A stretch of 47,414 nt of DNA from Candidatus Phytoplasma pini (GTDB lineage Bacteria; Bacillota_I; Bacilli_A; Acholeplasmatales; Acholeplasmataceae): contig NZ_VIAE01000003.1 of the NCBI RefSeq assembly GCF_007821455.1, positions 1 through 47,414 on the forward strand, in the 5' to 3' direction. The first letter of the stretch is position 1. Each line of letters begins with the position of its first letter. This document shows positions 20,001 through 28,919 of this stretch, in pieces. A program made the translations under genes and the position numbers. A model generated the notes under the pieces. It did not search any database. It worked only from the letters and a program-made list of their open reading frames with translations, and was not told the DNA's origin.

Positions 20001-21130
20001 ACCATCCATTCAGGTTTATTATCTGAACGATTAAAAGACTCAATGATTTCTAATCTTTTGATAATATTATCTCTTTTTTGTTTAGAAACTTGTTTCATTA
20101 TTTTTCTTAAATATTTAATATTTTGATTTAAATCTAATTCTTCTAATAATTGTTTTACAGCTTCGCCTCCTGTTAAAGCGACAAAATTATTCCCAAAATG
20201 TTCTAAATAATAAGCATATTGAATCTCTGAAATAATTTGTTTAGGTTTTAATTTTGTTTCGCCCGGAGATATAATAATATAAGAAGAATAATAAACTATT
20301 TTAGATAATTCTTTAGCTTTGATACCTAATAAAATAGCTAATCTACTAGGAGAACTATTTAAATACCAAGTGTGAACAATAGGAGAAACTAATTCAATAT
20401 GTCCCATTCTTTCGCGTCTTACTTTTTTCTCAGTAATTTCAACATTACAACGAGGACAAATTTGATTCTTTTGTAAAATTTGTTTTTTAATACAAGAACA
20501 TTGAAAATCTTTTACAGGACCGAAAATTCTAGGACAAAATAAGCCTCCAAATTCTGGTTTAGCGGTACGATAATTAATTGTTTCATAATTCACAATTTCT
20601 CCATAAGACCATTGTCTAATTTCATCTGGAGAAGCTAAACGAATTTTAAAATATTCATATTCATGACTGCCATAAATTTTATTAGAATTATATAATTCGT
20701 CATTTTGTTTTAAAGAAATTTCATCCTTATTTTTTGTTGCATCTTCCGTTTGTGTTTTATTTTTTATAAAATAACCATATAATCGAAAAAGAGACTCAAC
20801 TTGTTCTAATTGAATTAAATCTTTTTCAAATATTTTAGATAAAAAATTAAAATCTTGGTGAAATAAATCACTACAATTATAGATTTTCTTATGATTCAAA
20901 ATATTAATAATTTCTTTATTTAAATTTAAATTTTCTAATTTTGTGGGTAAAAAATTTTCTTTTAAAACAGGAATAATTGCCTCAAAAGCATCTCTGCTCA
21001 ACAAGGAACTTAAATTTTCTAAAGTATAAGAATCAAAATCATTTATAAACTCAATACCAATAAGTTTTAATTCTGTTAATGTTTTTTGAGAAAAAAGAAA
21101 ATTTTCGATTCTAATCTTTGAATTCATCAT
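17021..21130 (-). CDS. rpoC: RNA polymerase beta' subunit with N-terminal extension
   Basis: Catalytic subunit of RNA polymerase, 1369 residues. The canonical start of beta' (EYFKIRLASPDEIRQWSYGE) begins only near residue 157, so about 155 extra residues precede it. The zinc-ribbon cysteines are C211, C213, C225 and C228. The Mg-binding NADFDGDQMA lies near residue 600. The second zinc site CNCEHGICTKCYG and the trigger-loop region are intact. The extension appears to hold two repeats (about 8-60 and 65-122) with a helix pattern like the alpha-subunit C-terminal domain, then a polar linker. It is separated from rpoB by only nine bases. Confidence 0.97.
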   Translation of the reverse strand: MMNSKIRIENFLFSQKTLTELKLIGIEFINDFDSYTLENLSSLLSRDAFEAIIPVLKENFLPTKLENLNLNKEIINILNHKKIYNCSDLFHQDFNFLSKIFEKDLIQLEQVESLFRLYGYFIKNKTQTEDATKNKDEISLKQNDELYNSNKIYGSHEYEYFKIRLASPDEIRQWSYGEIVNYETINYRTAKPEFGGLFCPRIFGPVKDFQCSCIKKQILQKNQICPRCNVEITEKKVRRERMGHIELVSPIVHTWYLNSSPSRLAILLGIKAKELSKIVYYSSYIIISPGETKLKPKQIISEIQYAYYLEHFGNNFVALTGGEAVKQLLEELDLNQNIKYLRKIMKQVSKQKRDNIIKRLEIIESFNRSDNKPEWMVMDVIPVLPADLRPIVPLDGGRFATADINDLYRRIVNRNDRLKRQMKQKAPRLIIKNEKRMLQEAVDALFDNVKFNKKNNSNIEKSKNLKSLSEMLRGKQGRFRQNLLGKRVDYSARSVIIVGPDLKIHQCGIPRQMAVILFKPFMLNKLQEIKGIDKKSATLLYDKMNEFVWNVLEEVVKEHPVLLNRAPTLHRLGIQAFEPKLIDGKAIKLHPLVTPAFNADFDGDQMAVYLPLSLEAQAEARLLMLVSNNILDPKNGNPVLSPSQDMVLGNYYLTIEERKDRILKGYNDEQRNKEHQFKHRNEGKVFLDLKEAELAFYNKEIALHTRILVKTSQINSFFTEEQKEKYLVTTLGKMIFNDILPSDFPYIQEPTLFNLENKTPDIYFISKGIDPKIFFQQPLKVEPFKKKFLLMIIDLMFKKSNITETSKMLDNIKDLGFKYSTIAGITISHNDINVYSKKQELCEQVEDKITKIEKWYDDGFLTRAERKSLIIQEWKIVRDKIQDGLMREFEQDSNLFMISDSGARGNSSNFSQLSGMRGLMNSPKGEILEIPVKSSFKEGLTVAEFFNSTHGARKVSTDTAIKTAESGYLTRRLVDVAQDNIITQEDCGSDKGVTIEAIIRDEKEIISLSQRILNRFASEDIFNSENNNIIVRRNELISKVIIKKIIESGIDKVKIRSVLTCNCEHGICTKCYGLNLSTNQNVEIGEAVGVIAAQSIGEPGTQLTMRTFHTGGVLSVSDITQGLPRIQELFEARIPKGKAIISEYDGVVKKIKNNYHFSEITIIPYENPNNPHIYNVFSNIEILVHENMHVKAGDKLTTGSIDLKELLRVSDVETTQKYILEEVQKVYQSQSVNINDKHIEIIIRQMFKQILIVYEGDSELLPGLEVSIKEFKEVNKKMIQQKKNLAVGKTILLGITRSSLKSDSLLSAASFQETTKILIDAAIRGQVDHLYGLKENVIIGGLIPAGTGILKNSYFRYPLNQKISDNHKE

Positions 21131-21139
21131 TAAATTAAA

Positions 21140-24100
21140 TTATTTCTCCTTTTCGTGTTCCACCAAAGAATAATGAACTTTATTCTTTTTGGTATCGTTT
21201 TGAATTAATTCTACATGCAATCCCAAAGATTGTAATTCTTTAGAAAAAACACGAAAACTTTCAGGAATAGAAGGTTTAGGTAAAGGCAACCCGTTGACAA
21301 TAGAGTTATAAGTTTTATTACGTCCTATCATATCATCACTTTTAATAGTTAAAAATTCTTGTAAAGTATGAGCAGCTCCATAACCATATAAACTCCAAAC
21401 TTCCATTTCTCCAATTCTTTGTCCACCTGGTCCACTATGACCTTGACCACGTGTTGCTTGATTAGTAATTAAAGTATAAGGCCCGACATTTCTAACATGT
21501 AATTTATCATCTACCATATGAGATAATTTAATCATATATAAAGTGCCAACCGCAATAGGTTTATCGTAAGGTTCACCAGTTCTACCATTATATAAAATCA
21601 TTTTACCATCTAAAGGCAGATTAGCTTCTTGCATTATTACTTTTAAATCTTCGTTATTAACACCATCAAAAACAGGAGTAGATACTTTGATACCTAATTT
21701 TTTACAAGCAAAACCTAAGTGCATTTCTAAAATCTGTCCAATGTTCATTCTACTCGGAACACCTAAAGGGTTCAACATAATATCAATAGGAGTGCCATCA
21801 GCCATATAAGGAAGATCTTCTTTCGGTAAAATACGAGAAATAACTCCTTTATTACCATGTCTTCCCGCCATTTTATCTCCTTCTTTAATTTTTCTTTTTT
21901 TTGCAATATAAACTCTAACGATTTCATTAACTCCAGGAATAGCTAAATTATCTCCATTTTTTGTAGAAAAATATTCTACGCTTTGCACGATCCCTTGTTC
22001 TCTAAAAGGTACTCTTAAAGAAACATCTTTATAATCACGTGCTTTTTCTCCAATAATGGTTTGAATTAATTTTTCATAAGGAGTCGGTTCTAAAATACCT
22101 TGAGGAATTACTTTACCAACTAAAATATCTCCTTCTTTAACTTCAGAACCAGGAATAATTATTCCTCTTTCGTCTAAGTTTTTTAAATATTCAGCGCTAA
22201 CATTAGGTATTTCCCTAGTTATTTTTTCTTCGCCAGCTCCTTTTTTTAATTCTCTAGTGTGGATTTCATATTTATTAATATGAATAGAAGTATAAATATC
22301 TTGTTGAACCAAATTTTCAGAAATAATAATGGCATCTTCATAATTATAACCATCCCAAGTCATAAAGGCTACTGTGATATTTTTTCCTAAAGCCAACTCT
22401 CCTTGAGAAATAGCAGGACCATCAGCGATAATATCACCTTTTCGAACATATTCCTTTTTTTTCACAATAGGTTTTTGCAAAATAAGGTTATTTTGATTAG
22501 ATTTAGCAAAATTAATCAAATCATAACTAGATTTTGTACCTGTTTTTTCTTGAATAACAATTTTACAAGCGTCAACATAATAAACATAACCATCTTCTTT
22601 AGCGATAACTGAACATCCAGAATCTTTAGCTATACGATGTTCTATTCCTGTTGCCACAATAGGAGCTTCAGGGATCAAAAGAGGCAAAGCTTGTCTTTGC
22701 ATATTAGTACCCATTAAAGCACGTGAAGCGTCATTATGTTCTAAAAAAGGAATAGAAGAAGTTGCTACTGAAACTATTTGTTTAGGAGAAACATCGATAT
22801 AATCAATTTGATCAACGCTATAAAAACCTGTTTCCCCATTTTTTCTTGCAAATGCTTTTTCTTCTTGAAAAACATTATTATTATCTAGCAGAGAATCTGC
22901 TGAAGCTATAATTTTACCTTCTTCTTGCATAGGGGTTAAATATTCATGTTCATTTGAAACTTGAGCAATTCCGTTACGATGAATTACTTTTAAAAAAGGA
23001 GTCTGAATAAAACCATATTTATCTATTTGGGCATAAGTAGATAAAGAAGAAATCAAACCAATAGAAGGACCTTCAGGAGTTTCAATAGAACATAAACGTC
23101 CGTAATAAGAATTATGAACATCTCTTATTTCGACACCGGCGCGATCGCGATCAATTCCACCAGCTCCCAAAGCAGAAATTCTTCTTTTTTGAGTTAATTC
23201 AGATAAAGGATTAATTTGATCCATGAAATGAGATAAACGTGAACTACCAAAAAAAGTTTTAATTACTGCAGACAAAGGAGAAAAATTAAATAAACCACCT
23301 GGTGTAATATTCTCAAATTTAATAACTGACATACGATCTTTGATATTTTTATCAGATCGCATTAAACCGATACGGAATTGATTTTTTAAAAGTTCTTTAA
23401 TTAATCTTAATCTTCTATTGCCAAGATAATCAATATCATCTGTATTACCAATATCATCATAAAGATTTAAATAATAACTAATACTAGCGATAATATCTGA
23501 TAAAACAATATGTTCTCTTTTTTCATCCTGATTGTTACCGATAACCTTAATAAATTTTTTATTTCCTTTATTATCAAAAATATAAATTTCTAATGTTTCA
23601 TTTAAAACTTTATTATTTTCATCATTAAATGACTTTTTTAAATTATTAGAATCATTAACTTTAACAAAAAAATATTGAACAATTTTATCTTCGAGAAAAT
23701 TTTTATTTGTTTCTAAAATATTCATCGCTTCATCATCAAATAAAGTATTTTGGGTAATTAAAATTTCCCCTGTTTGAGTATTCAAAATATTACAGTTGAA
23801 ATAAGACAATTTTTCCGAATCTTTTGTTTTATAAATTAAAATATCAGAATCAAAATCTTTTTCTAAATTTGTTTCATCATTTATCAATATTTTACGAAAA
23901 TATTGACGTTTATATCGAAGTTCTTGAATCACTTCTTTTGTTAAAATAGTGTTTTTAGCAAAAATAATCTCATTTGTTTGATGATTTTTAATATCTTCAG
24001 CTAAAAAAGTGTTTTCTACTCTACTCAAAACATCTAATTTTTTATTAACTTTATATCTTCCGACTAAAGATAAATCGTATTTTCTACGATCAAATAATCT

Positions 24101-24877
24101 AGCGCGAATAAAATCGCGAGCAACATTAGCAGAAACTTTTTCACCCTGATGTAATTTAGAATAAAGTTCAATAATAGAATTATTTGAATTCGAATCATCA
24201 TCTTTTTCAAAACTTAAATCCAAGATTTCGTTTTTTCCAAAAACATTTTCAATTTGTTCACGATTATCAAAACCTAAAACACGCATGAATTTAGTTAAAG
24301 AAATTTTTTTAGAACGATCTAATTTAGCATATAAAATGTCTTTATTACTTTGTTCATATTCTATCCAAAAACCTCTTGTTGGAATAATTTGACCTTCTAA
24401 ACGAATTTTATTTGTTTTAACATCTAACTTTTGAGTAAAATAAACTCCTGAAGACCGAACAATTTGAGATATTACAACCCTTTCAGTTCCGTTAATAATA
24501 AAAGTTCCTGAAGCAGTCATTAAGGGGAGTTCAAGCATCAAAACAGTGCTTTTTTTAACTTCACCAGTGAAAACATTTTCTAATCTAACATTAACAAAAA
24601 GTTCAGAACAATAACTAAAATCTCTTTTTTTTGCTTCTCTTTCGCTTAATTTTGGTTCTTTTAAGAAAAAATCATCAAAGTATAATTTTAAATCACCGTT
24701 ATAACTTATTATTGGAGAAATATCCGCCAAAGCTTCTTTTATACCATCGGTTAAAAACGATTTAAAAGATTCAGTTTGTGTTTTTATTAAATTTGGTAAT
24801 TCTACATCATAATTCATCTTGGAATAATTACGACGTTCTATTTTCGTTCCGTATTTTGTATTACGATATCTTTTCAT
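21140..24877 (-). CDS. rpoB: RNA polymerase beta subunit
   Basis: Core RNA polymerase subunit, 1245 residues. The rifampicin-binding region is clear: SSRLSHFMDQINPLSE followed by LTQKRRISALGAGG. At the position of E. coli H526 the residue is glutamine (Q563, codon 23189-23191), a change linked to rifampicin resistance in other bacteria. YYGRLCSIETPEGPSIGLI, the GDKMAGRHGNKGVIS motif and the C-terminal GEMEVWSLYGYGAAHTLQE clamp segment are all present. It follows rplL across a hairpin that probably acts as an attenuator, and is translated immediately before rpoC. Confidence 0.98.
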   Translation of the reverse strand: MKRYRNTKYGTKIERRNYSKMNYDVELPNLIKTQTESFKSFLTDGIKEALADISPIISYNGDLKLYFDDFFLKEPKLSEREAKKRDFSYCSELFVNVRLENVFTGEVKKSTVLMLELPLMTASGTFIINGTERVVISQIVRSSGVYFTQKLDVKTNKIRLEGQIIPTRGFWIEYEQSNKDILYAKLDRSKKISLTKFMRVLGFDNREQIENVFGKNEILDLSFEKDDDSNSNNSIIELYSKLHQGEKVSANVARDFIRARLFDRRKYDLSLVGRYKVNKKLDVLSRVENTFLAEDIKNHQTNEIIFAKNTILTKEVIQELRYKRQYFRKILINDETNLEKDFDSDILIYKTKDSEKLSYFNCNILNTQTGEILITQNTLFDDEAMNILETNKNFLEDKIVQYFFVKVNDSNNLKKSFNDENNKVLNETLEIYIFDNKGNKKFIKVIGNNQDEKREHIVLSDIIASISYYLNLYDDIGNTDDIDYLGNRRLRLIKELLKNQFRIGLMRSDKNIKDRMSVIKFENITPGGLFNFSPLSAVIKTFFGSSRLSHFMDQINPLSELTQKRRISALGAGGIDRDRAGVEIRDVHNSYYGRLCSIETPEGPSIGLISSLSTYAQIDKYGFIQTPFLKVIHRNGIAQVSNEHEYLTPMQEEGKIIASADSLLDNNNVFQEEKAFARKNGETGFYSVDQIDYIDVSPKQIVSVATSSIPFLEHNDASRALMGTNMQRQALPLLIPEAPIVATGIEHRIAKDSGCSVIAKEDGYVYYVDACKIVIQEKTGTKSSYDLINFAKSNQNNLILQKPIVKKKEYVRKGDIIADGPAISQGELALGKNITVAFMTWDGYNYEDAIIISENLVQQDIYTSIHINKYEIHTRELKKGAGEEKITREIPNVSAEYLKNLDERGIIIPGSEVKEGDILVGKVIPQGILEPTPYEKLIQTIIGEKARDYKDVSLRVPFREQGIVQSVEYFSTKNGDNLAIPGVNEIVRVYIAKKRKIKEGDKMAGRHGNKGVISRILPKEDLPYMADGTPIDIMLNPLGVPSRMNIGQILEMHLGFACKKLGIKVSTPVFDGVNNEDLKVIMQEANLPLDGKMILYNGRTGEPYDKPIAVGTLYMIKLSHMVDDKLHVRNVGPYTLITNQATRGQGHSGPGGQRIGEMEVWSLYGYGAAHTLQEFLTIKSDDMIGRNKTYNSIVNGLPLPKPSIPESFRVFSKELQSLGLHVELIQNDTKKNKVHYSLVEHEKEK

Positions 24878-24941
24878 ATTTCAACTCCTGAATCTTACTA
24901 ATTATTCCTTAAATTCAAAAATAAAACTCTTTATAAGATAA

Positions 24942-24972
24942 TAAAAACCTAAGAAATTATATCTTAGGTTTA
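24942..24972 (-). terminator. Attenuator/terminator hairpin between rplL and rpoB
   Basis: Perfect ten-base stem AAACCTAAGA/TCTTAGGTTT with a seven-base loop, followed on the minus strand by TTATTAT-type sequence. Its position between rplL and rpoB matches the partial terminator known there in other bacteria, which lowers rpoBC expression relative to ribosomal proteins. Confidence 0.7.
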
Positions 24973-25009
24973 ATATTAAAAATACTAGAACATTAAAATA
25001 ACTAAAAAA

Positions 25010-25396
25010 TTATTTTAATTCAATTACAGCATCTAAAGACTCTAATTTTTGCTTGATATATTCAGCATCTTTTTTATTCATGTTTTCTTTTATTAAAACA
25101 TCGCCGTTACTAAGATCATCAATTATTTGTTTAGATTCTAATAATGATTTTTTAGTTATTTCAGCTATTTCCTTAATAACTTGGGCTCTACTCCCATTTA
25201 TTTTTTTCAAAATAACTTTAAATTCTGTTTGCTCTTCTTGTTCTTCTTTAGTTTCTAAATTTTGAGAAACTGTCGCTACAAAATTAGTAGGATCAATACC
25301 AAACTCTTCTTTCAAGCCATCTAATAATTCTTTAATGTCTAATAAAGTCATTTCTCGTAAAGATTCGATAAAATCTTTTTTAGTTATTTTAGCCAT
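25010..25396 (-). CDS. rplL: Large ribosomal subunit protein L7/L12
   Basis: Stalk protein that recruits translation factors, 128 residues. The N-terminal dimerisation region (KKDFIESLREMTLLDIKELLDGLKEE) is followed by an acidic hinge (EEQEEQTEF) and the conserved C-terminal domain (TEFKVILK, then K-I-A-VIKEIAEITKKSLLESK-like helices). An AAGGAAGG ribosome site precedes the ATG. It follows rplJ by about 95 bases. Confidence 0.96.
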   Translation of the reverse strand: MAKITKKDFIESLREMTLLDIKELLDGLKEEFGIDPTNFVATVSQNLETKEEQEEQTEFKVILKKINGSRAQVIKEIAEITKKSLLESKQIIDDLSNGDVLIKENMNKKDAEYIKQKLESLDAVIELK

Positions 25397-25491
25397 TTTT
25401 TAAAGACCTTCCTTTTTTATAAATATCTATAATTTAAAATTTTATATAAAAAATAAATAAAATTTTAAAATTCAAAAATAAAATATTAAAA

Positions 25492-25995
25492 TTATGAATT
25501 TGATTTTTTTTCCAATAATAAATCTAAACCAATTGCTAATTGTGTTAATGGAACAAACAACATGCTACTAGCCAACATCGATAATAATGCCTCTTTAGAA
25601 GGTAAACTAGCCAAATCATGAATAATATTCCCATAATAAAATTTATTCTCAACAACCCCTGAAACAATCTTAAAATTTTTATTTTTTTTAGCAAAATCTC
25701 CTAAAATTTTAATAACTTGAAAAGTTTCTTTGGTACTAAAAGTTAAAGCTTTAGGATATTTCAAAAATTCTTTGAATGAATCATAATAAGTTATTGTTTT
25801 AAAAGATCTCTTAATTATATTATTAGGATAGATTTTAATAAAGCTATCTAATTCTCTTAATTTAAGACGTAATTCTGTTAAATGACTAACTTTCATACCT
25901 TGATACTCGAACAAAATCATTAATTTTGAATTTTGAATATTTTCTGTTAATAAATCAACATTGTCCTGTTTTTTAGCAATTATATTTTTCGACAT
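25492..25995 (-). CDS. rplJ: Large ribosomal subunit protein L10
   Basis: Base of the ribosomal stalk, binding 23S rRNA and L7/L12 dimers. The 167-residue protein has the N-terminal globular domain (EYQGMKVSHLTELRLKLRE) and a C-terminal helix ending in acidic and basic residues that would bind L12. Divergent in sequence, but its position between rplA and rplL settles the identity. Confidence 0.93.
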   Translation of the reverse strand: MSKNIIAKKQDNVDLLTENIQNSKLMILFEYQGMKVSHLTELRLKLRELDSFIKIYPNNIIKRSFKTITYYDSFKEFLKYPKALTFSTKETFQVIKILGDFAKKNKNFKIVSGVVENKFYYGNIIHDLASLPSKEALLSMLASSMLFVPLTQLAIGLDLLLEKKSNS

Positions 25996-26109
25996 TATAA
26001 AATACCTTCTTTTATAAAAAAATTAATTTTAGAATATTTAATATCATTTGTTTCATTTTAAAAGAATAAATAAATCAAAAAATATTAAATAATATTTATA
26101 TCTCATTAA

Positions 26110-26820
26110 TTAAATTGACAAAAAATCAATTTTAATCCCAGGAGCCATAGTGTTTGAAATAGTCATCGATTTAAAAAAATTATTTTTCACTATTTTAGGT
26201 TGAACAGAAACAAAGTGCTTATAGATATAAATTAAATTTTCTATCAACTTTTCTTTATCAAAAGAATATTTCCCTAAAATTGTATGAATGTTACCGGTTT
26301 TATCAACTCGATATTCTACACATCCTTTTTGAATATCTGTGATAGCTTGAACAACATTATCTGTCATTGTTCCCACTTTAGGATTCGGCATTAATCCTTT
26401 AGGACCTAAAATACGTCCTAATTTAGAAACGCTTGGCATCATATCTGGTGTTGCAATTAAAACATCAAATTCTAACCAACCTTTGTAAATTTTATCAATT
26501 AATTCGTCTTCACCTACAAAATCAGCTCCTGCTTCTTCGGCTTGTTTCGCCTTTAAACCTTTAGTTAATACCAATATTTTTGATTTTTTACCACTACCGT
26601 AAGGTAAAAATAAAACACCACGCAAATTTTGTTCAACTTTTTTAGGATCAAGTTTTAAGGATAAATTACATTCTACAGTAGGTTCAAATTTTGTTACTCT
26701 AGTTTGTTTTATTAATTCTATTGCTTCTACCACTTTATATAATTTTTTAAAATCTATATATTTACTTACAGATAAATATTTTTTACTTCTTTTCATATAA
26801 TCAAAATTTCTATAAAACAA
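26110..26820 (-). CDS. rplA: Large ribosomal subunit protein L1
   Basis: Binds 23S rRNA at the E-site stalk and typically represses its own operon. Motifs include LPYGSGKKSKILVL, ATPDMMPSVSKLGRILGPKG and MPNPKVGT. Two starts compete. The ATG at 26796 gives the usual MKRSKKYL beginning, but has no ribosome site. A TTG at 26820 lies about ten bases after AAAGGA, so the slightly longer form is preferred here. It is preceded by rplK. Confidence 0.95.
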   Translation of the reverse strand: MFYRNFDYMKRSKKYLSVSKYIDFKKLYKVVEAIELIKQTRVTKFEPTVECNLSLKLDPKKVEQNLRGVLFLPYGSGKKSKILVLTKGLKAKQAEEAGADFVGEDELIDKIYKGWLEFDVLIATPDMMPSVSKLGRILGPKGLMPNPKVGTMTDNVVQAITDIQKGCVEYRVDKTGNIHTILGKYSFDKEKLIENLIYIYKHFVSVQPKIVKNNFFKSMTISNTMAPGIKIDFLSI

Positions 26821-26859
26821 AAATATATATTCCTTTCTTTAGAATCAAACATAAATTTA

Positions 26860-27294
26860 TTATTTATTTTCTTTTTCTACTATAATACCCATATTCAAAG
26901 CAGTGCCTTCGATAATTTTACAAGCATTTTTTAATGAATAAGCATTTAAATCAGACATTTTCATTTTTGTAATTTCTTCTAACTGCTTATAAGTAATAGT
27001 TGCTACTTTATTTCTATTAGAATTTGCAGATCCTTTTTCTATTTTCAGAGTTTTCTTTAAAAGATCACTAGCAGGAGGCGTTTTGGTTACAAAACTAAAA
27101 GTACGATCATCATAAACTGAAATAATAACAGGGATAATAAAGCCTACTTTATCTTTAGTTGCTTCATTGAATTGAGAACAAAAAGAAGGGATATTAACTT
27201 GAGCTTGCCCTAAAGCTGGTCCTACTGGAGGAGCTGGATTTGCTTTTCCCGCAAAAATTTGTAATTTAATAGTTTTTATAACTTTTTTAGCCAT
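26860..27294 (-). CDS. rplK: Large ribosomal subunit protein L11
   Basis: Ribosomal protein of the GTPase-associated centre. The ATG at 27294 is chosen because it gives the family start ([13 protein letters not shown]) and is preceded by AGAGG about 13 bases away. A longer frame to 27348 would add 18 residues not found in the family. The proline-rich [18 protein letters not shown] segment and the C-terminal rRNA-binding domain (GTALNMGI) are clear; 144 residues. Confidence 0.96.
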   Translation of the reverse strand: MAKKVIKTIKLQIFAGKANPAPPVGPALGQAQVNIPSFCSQFNEATKDKVGFIIPVIISVYDDRTFSFVTKTPPASDLLKKTLKIEKGSANSNRNKVATITYKQLEEITKMKMSDLNAYSLKNACKIIEGTALNMGIIVEKENK

Positions 27295-27420
27295 TTTGTT
27301 TAGAAACCTCTTAACTTTTTTTATATTCACACAGCATTTTATTTTCATAATATAGATAAAAATAAATCCTAAAATTATAACATATTTTATAAAAAAAATT
27401 AATAAAATACAGAATAATTA

Positions 27421-28038
27421 TTAAATAACTTCTTTAAAAGAAGAAAAAGAAATTTCTATCGGTGTATTTCTTCCGAATAAATCGATTTCTACTATAATCC
27501 TATCTTTGTTAGGCTCAATAAAAGAAACCAAGCCGATCTGACCTGAAAAAGAACCATTAGTAATTTGTACTTTTTTATTAATTAAATATTCATAATTTGG
27601 TTTAGTAATAAGACCCATTTTAATTAATATAGGTTTTATTTCACTCTCGCTTAAAGGAACTGGTTTAGAATTACTACCGCCTTTAATAGAACCTAAAAAA
27701 CCAGTAACTTTAGGAAGGTTTCTTACTACAAACCAAGAATGATCTGTGATAATCATTTTTACAAAAACATAACCAGAAAACATTTTTTTCTCTTTTTTTT
27801 CTTTTGAACCATCATTTTTAATTCTAAAATATTTTTCTTTTGGGCAGATAACTTCAAAAATTAAATTAGCGACATCGACTTTATTATTCGATAATTTTAA
27901 TAAATCTTCTTTTACAGAATTTTCATATCCTGAATAAGTTTGAATAATATACCATTTTGGAATTTCGCTGTATTCTTGAGAAATTTCGTTATTCGTTTTC
28001 ATTTCTATTATATTCTTTGTTTGTATTTTCTTTTTCAT
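27421..28038 (-). CDS. nusG: Transcription termination/antitermination factor NusG
   Basis: RNA polymerase-binding factor that modulates pausing and couples transcription to translation. The 205-residue protein has the NGN domain (WYIIQTYSGYENSVKEDL, then FSGYVFVKM and VRNLPKVTGFLGS) and a C-terminal KOW domain (QITNGSFSGQIGLVSFI). Two N-terminal ATGs (28038 and 28002) are possible, neither with a strong ribosome site. It is flanked by secE and rplK, the classical order. Confidence 0.95.
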   Translation of the reverse strand: MKKKIQTKNIIEMKTNNEISQEYSEIPKWYIIQTYSGYENSVKEDLLKLSNNKVDVANLIFEVICPKEKYFRIKNDGSKEKKEKKMFSGYVFVKMIITDHSWFVVRNLPKVTGFLGSIKGGSNSKPVPLSESEIKPILIKMGLITKPNYEYLINKKVQITNGSFSGQIGLVSFIEPNKDRIIVEIDLFGRNTPIEISFSSFKEVI

Positions 28039-28163
28039 TTAAACACCATAGTTTTTATTTTTTTGAGAAATTAAATTTATTTCTTTATCATTATTTTAGA
28101 TTTTATTATCTATTATTGTTATTTTAAAATTAAGAAATACTATTTTCTCCTAAATATTACGAT

Positions 28164-28559
28164 TTAATTAGTAGGATTTAAATAATTATTATAAATATAA
28201 TTAAAAAAATTTATTATAGATACAAAAATAATTACAAAAAAAATTACTTGTATTATTGTTAAAATAATTTTAGTTCGAGAAGGCCAAATAACTGAATGTA
28301 TATCTTGAAAAATTTTTTTAATAAAAGGGGAAATACCAAACATAAAAAAAACAAAAGAAAAACAAAATAAAATATAAAATAAAAAACAATAATCAGATCC
28401 TTGAAATTCTTGCTTTAAAGTTAAAAATAAGCCCATAAAAAAAATAGAAAAAATTACAAAAAAAATATTTTTTATACTATATTCTTTTTTAATAACATTA
28501 AATAAAGAACTCATAGATTGTTCATCTTGAATTTTATGTAACATATATAAAATATCCAC
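28164..28559 (-). CDS. secE: Protein translocase subunit SecE
   Basis: Essential clamp of the SecYEG channel, through which secreted effectors must pass. The 131-residue protein has three predicted membrane helices (about 28-48, 56-78 and 101-124), a longer layout than the one-helix SecE common in Firmicutes. The conserved amphipathic motif is FQDIHSVIWPSRTK before the last helix. It sits between rpmG and nusG. Similarity is low apart from the WPSR motif, and context supports the call. Confidence 0.88.
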   Translation of the reverse strand: MDILYMLHKIQDEQSMSSLFNVIKKEYSIKNIFFVIFSIFFMGLFLTLKQEFQGSDYCFLFYILFCFSFVFFMFGISPFIKKIFQDIHSVIWPSRTKIILTIIQVIFFVIIFVSIINFFNYIYNNYLNPTN

Positions 28560-28584
28560 TTCTTTTTATAATTTTTAAATTTTT

Positions 28585-28728
28585 TTATCTAGTTTCTTTA
28601 TGCATAATATGTTTTTTGCATTTAGGACAATATTTTCTTAAAATTAAACGTTCATTACGATTATGTTTTTTAAAATGAAAATTGCGATTTAAGCAATAAT
28701 CACATATCAAAATATTTTGTTTAAACAT
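28585..28728 (-). CDS. rpmG: Large ribosomal subunit protein L33
   Basis: A 47-residue basic protein. It carries the paired cysteines of the zinc-binding form: C9 and C12 in ICDYC, then C34 and C37 in CPKC. The internal KKHNRNERLILRKYCPKC pattern is typical of L33. The order rpmG-secE-nusG is conserved across many bacteria. The start is the ATG at 28728; the stop is TAA. Confidence 0.93.
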   Translation of the reverse strand: MFKQNILICDYCLNRNFHFKKHNRNERLILRKYCPKCKKHIMHKETR

Positions 28729-28919
28729 TTATTCTTAAAATCCTTTATTTTATTTTAAAACAATTAATAAAATTATTAAAAACAACTTACACAATATCAA
28801 AATTGTAATATAATTACAAAGATTTTTATTTTTTTATTCAACATCGAAACTATATATTTAATTTTAACATATTTTTTAATTTTAAAAACTAAAATTAATA
28901 TGATAATGAATAAAAAAAA

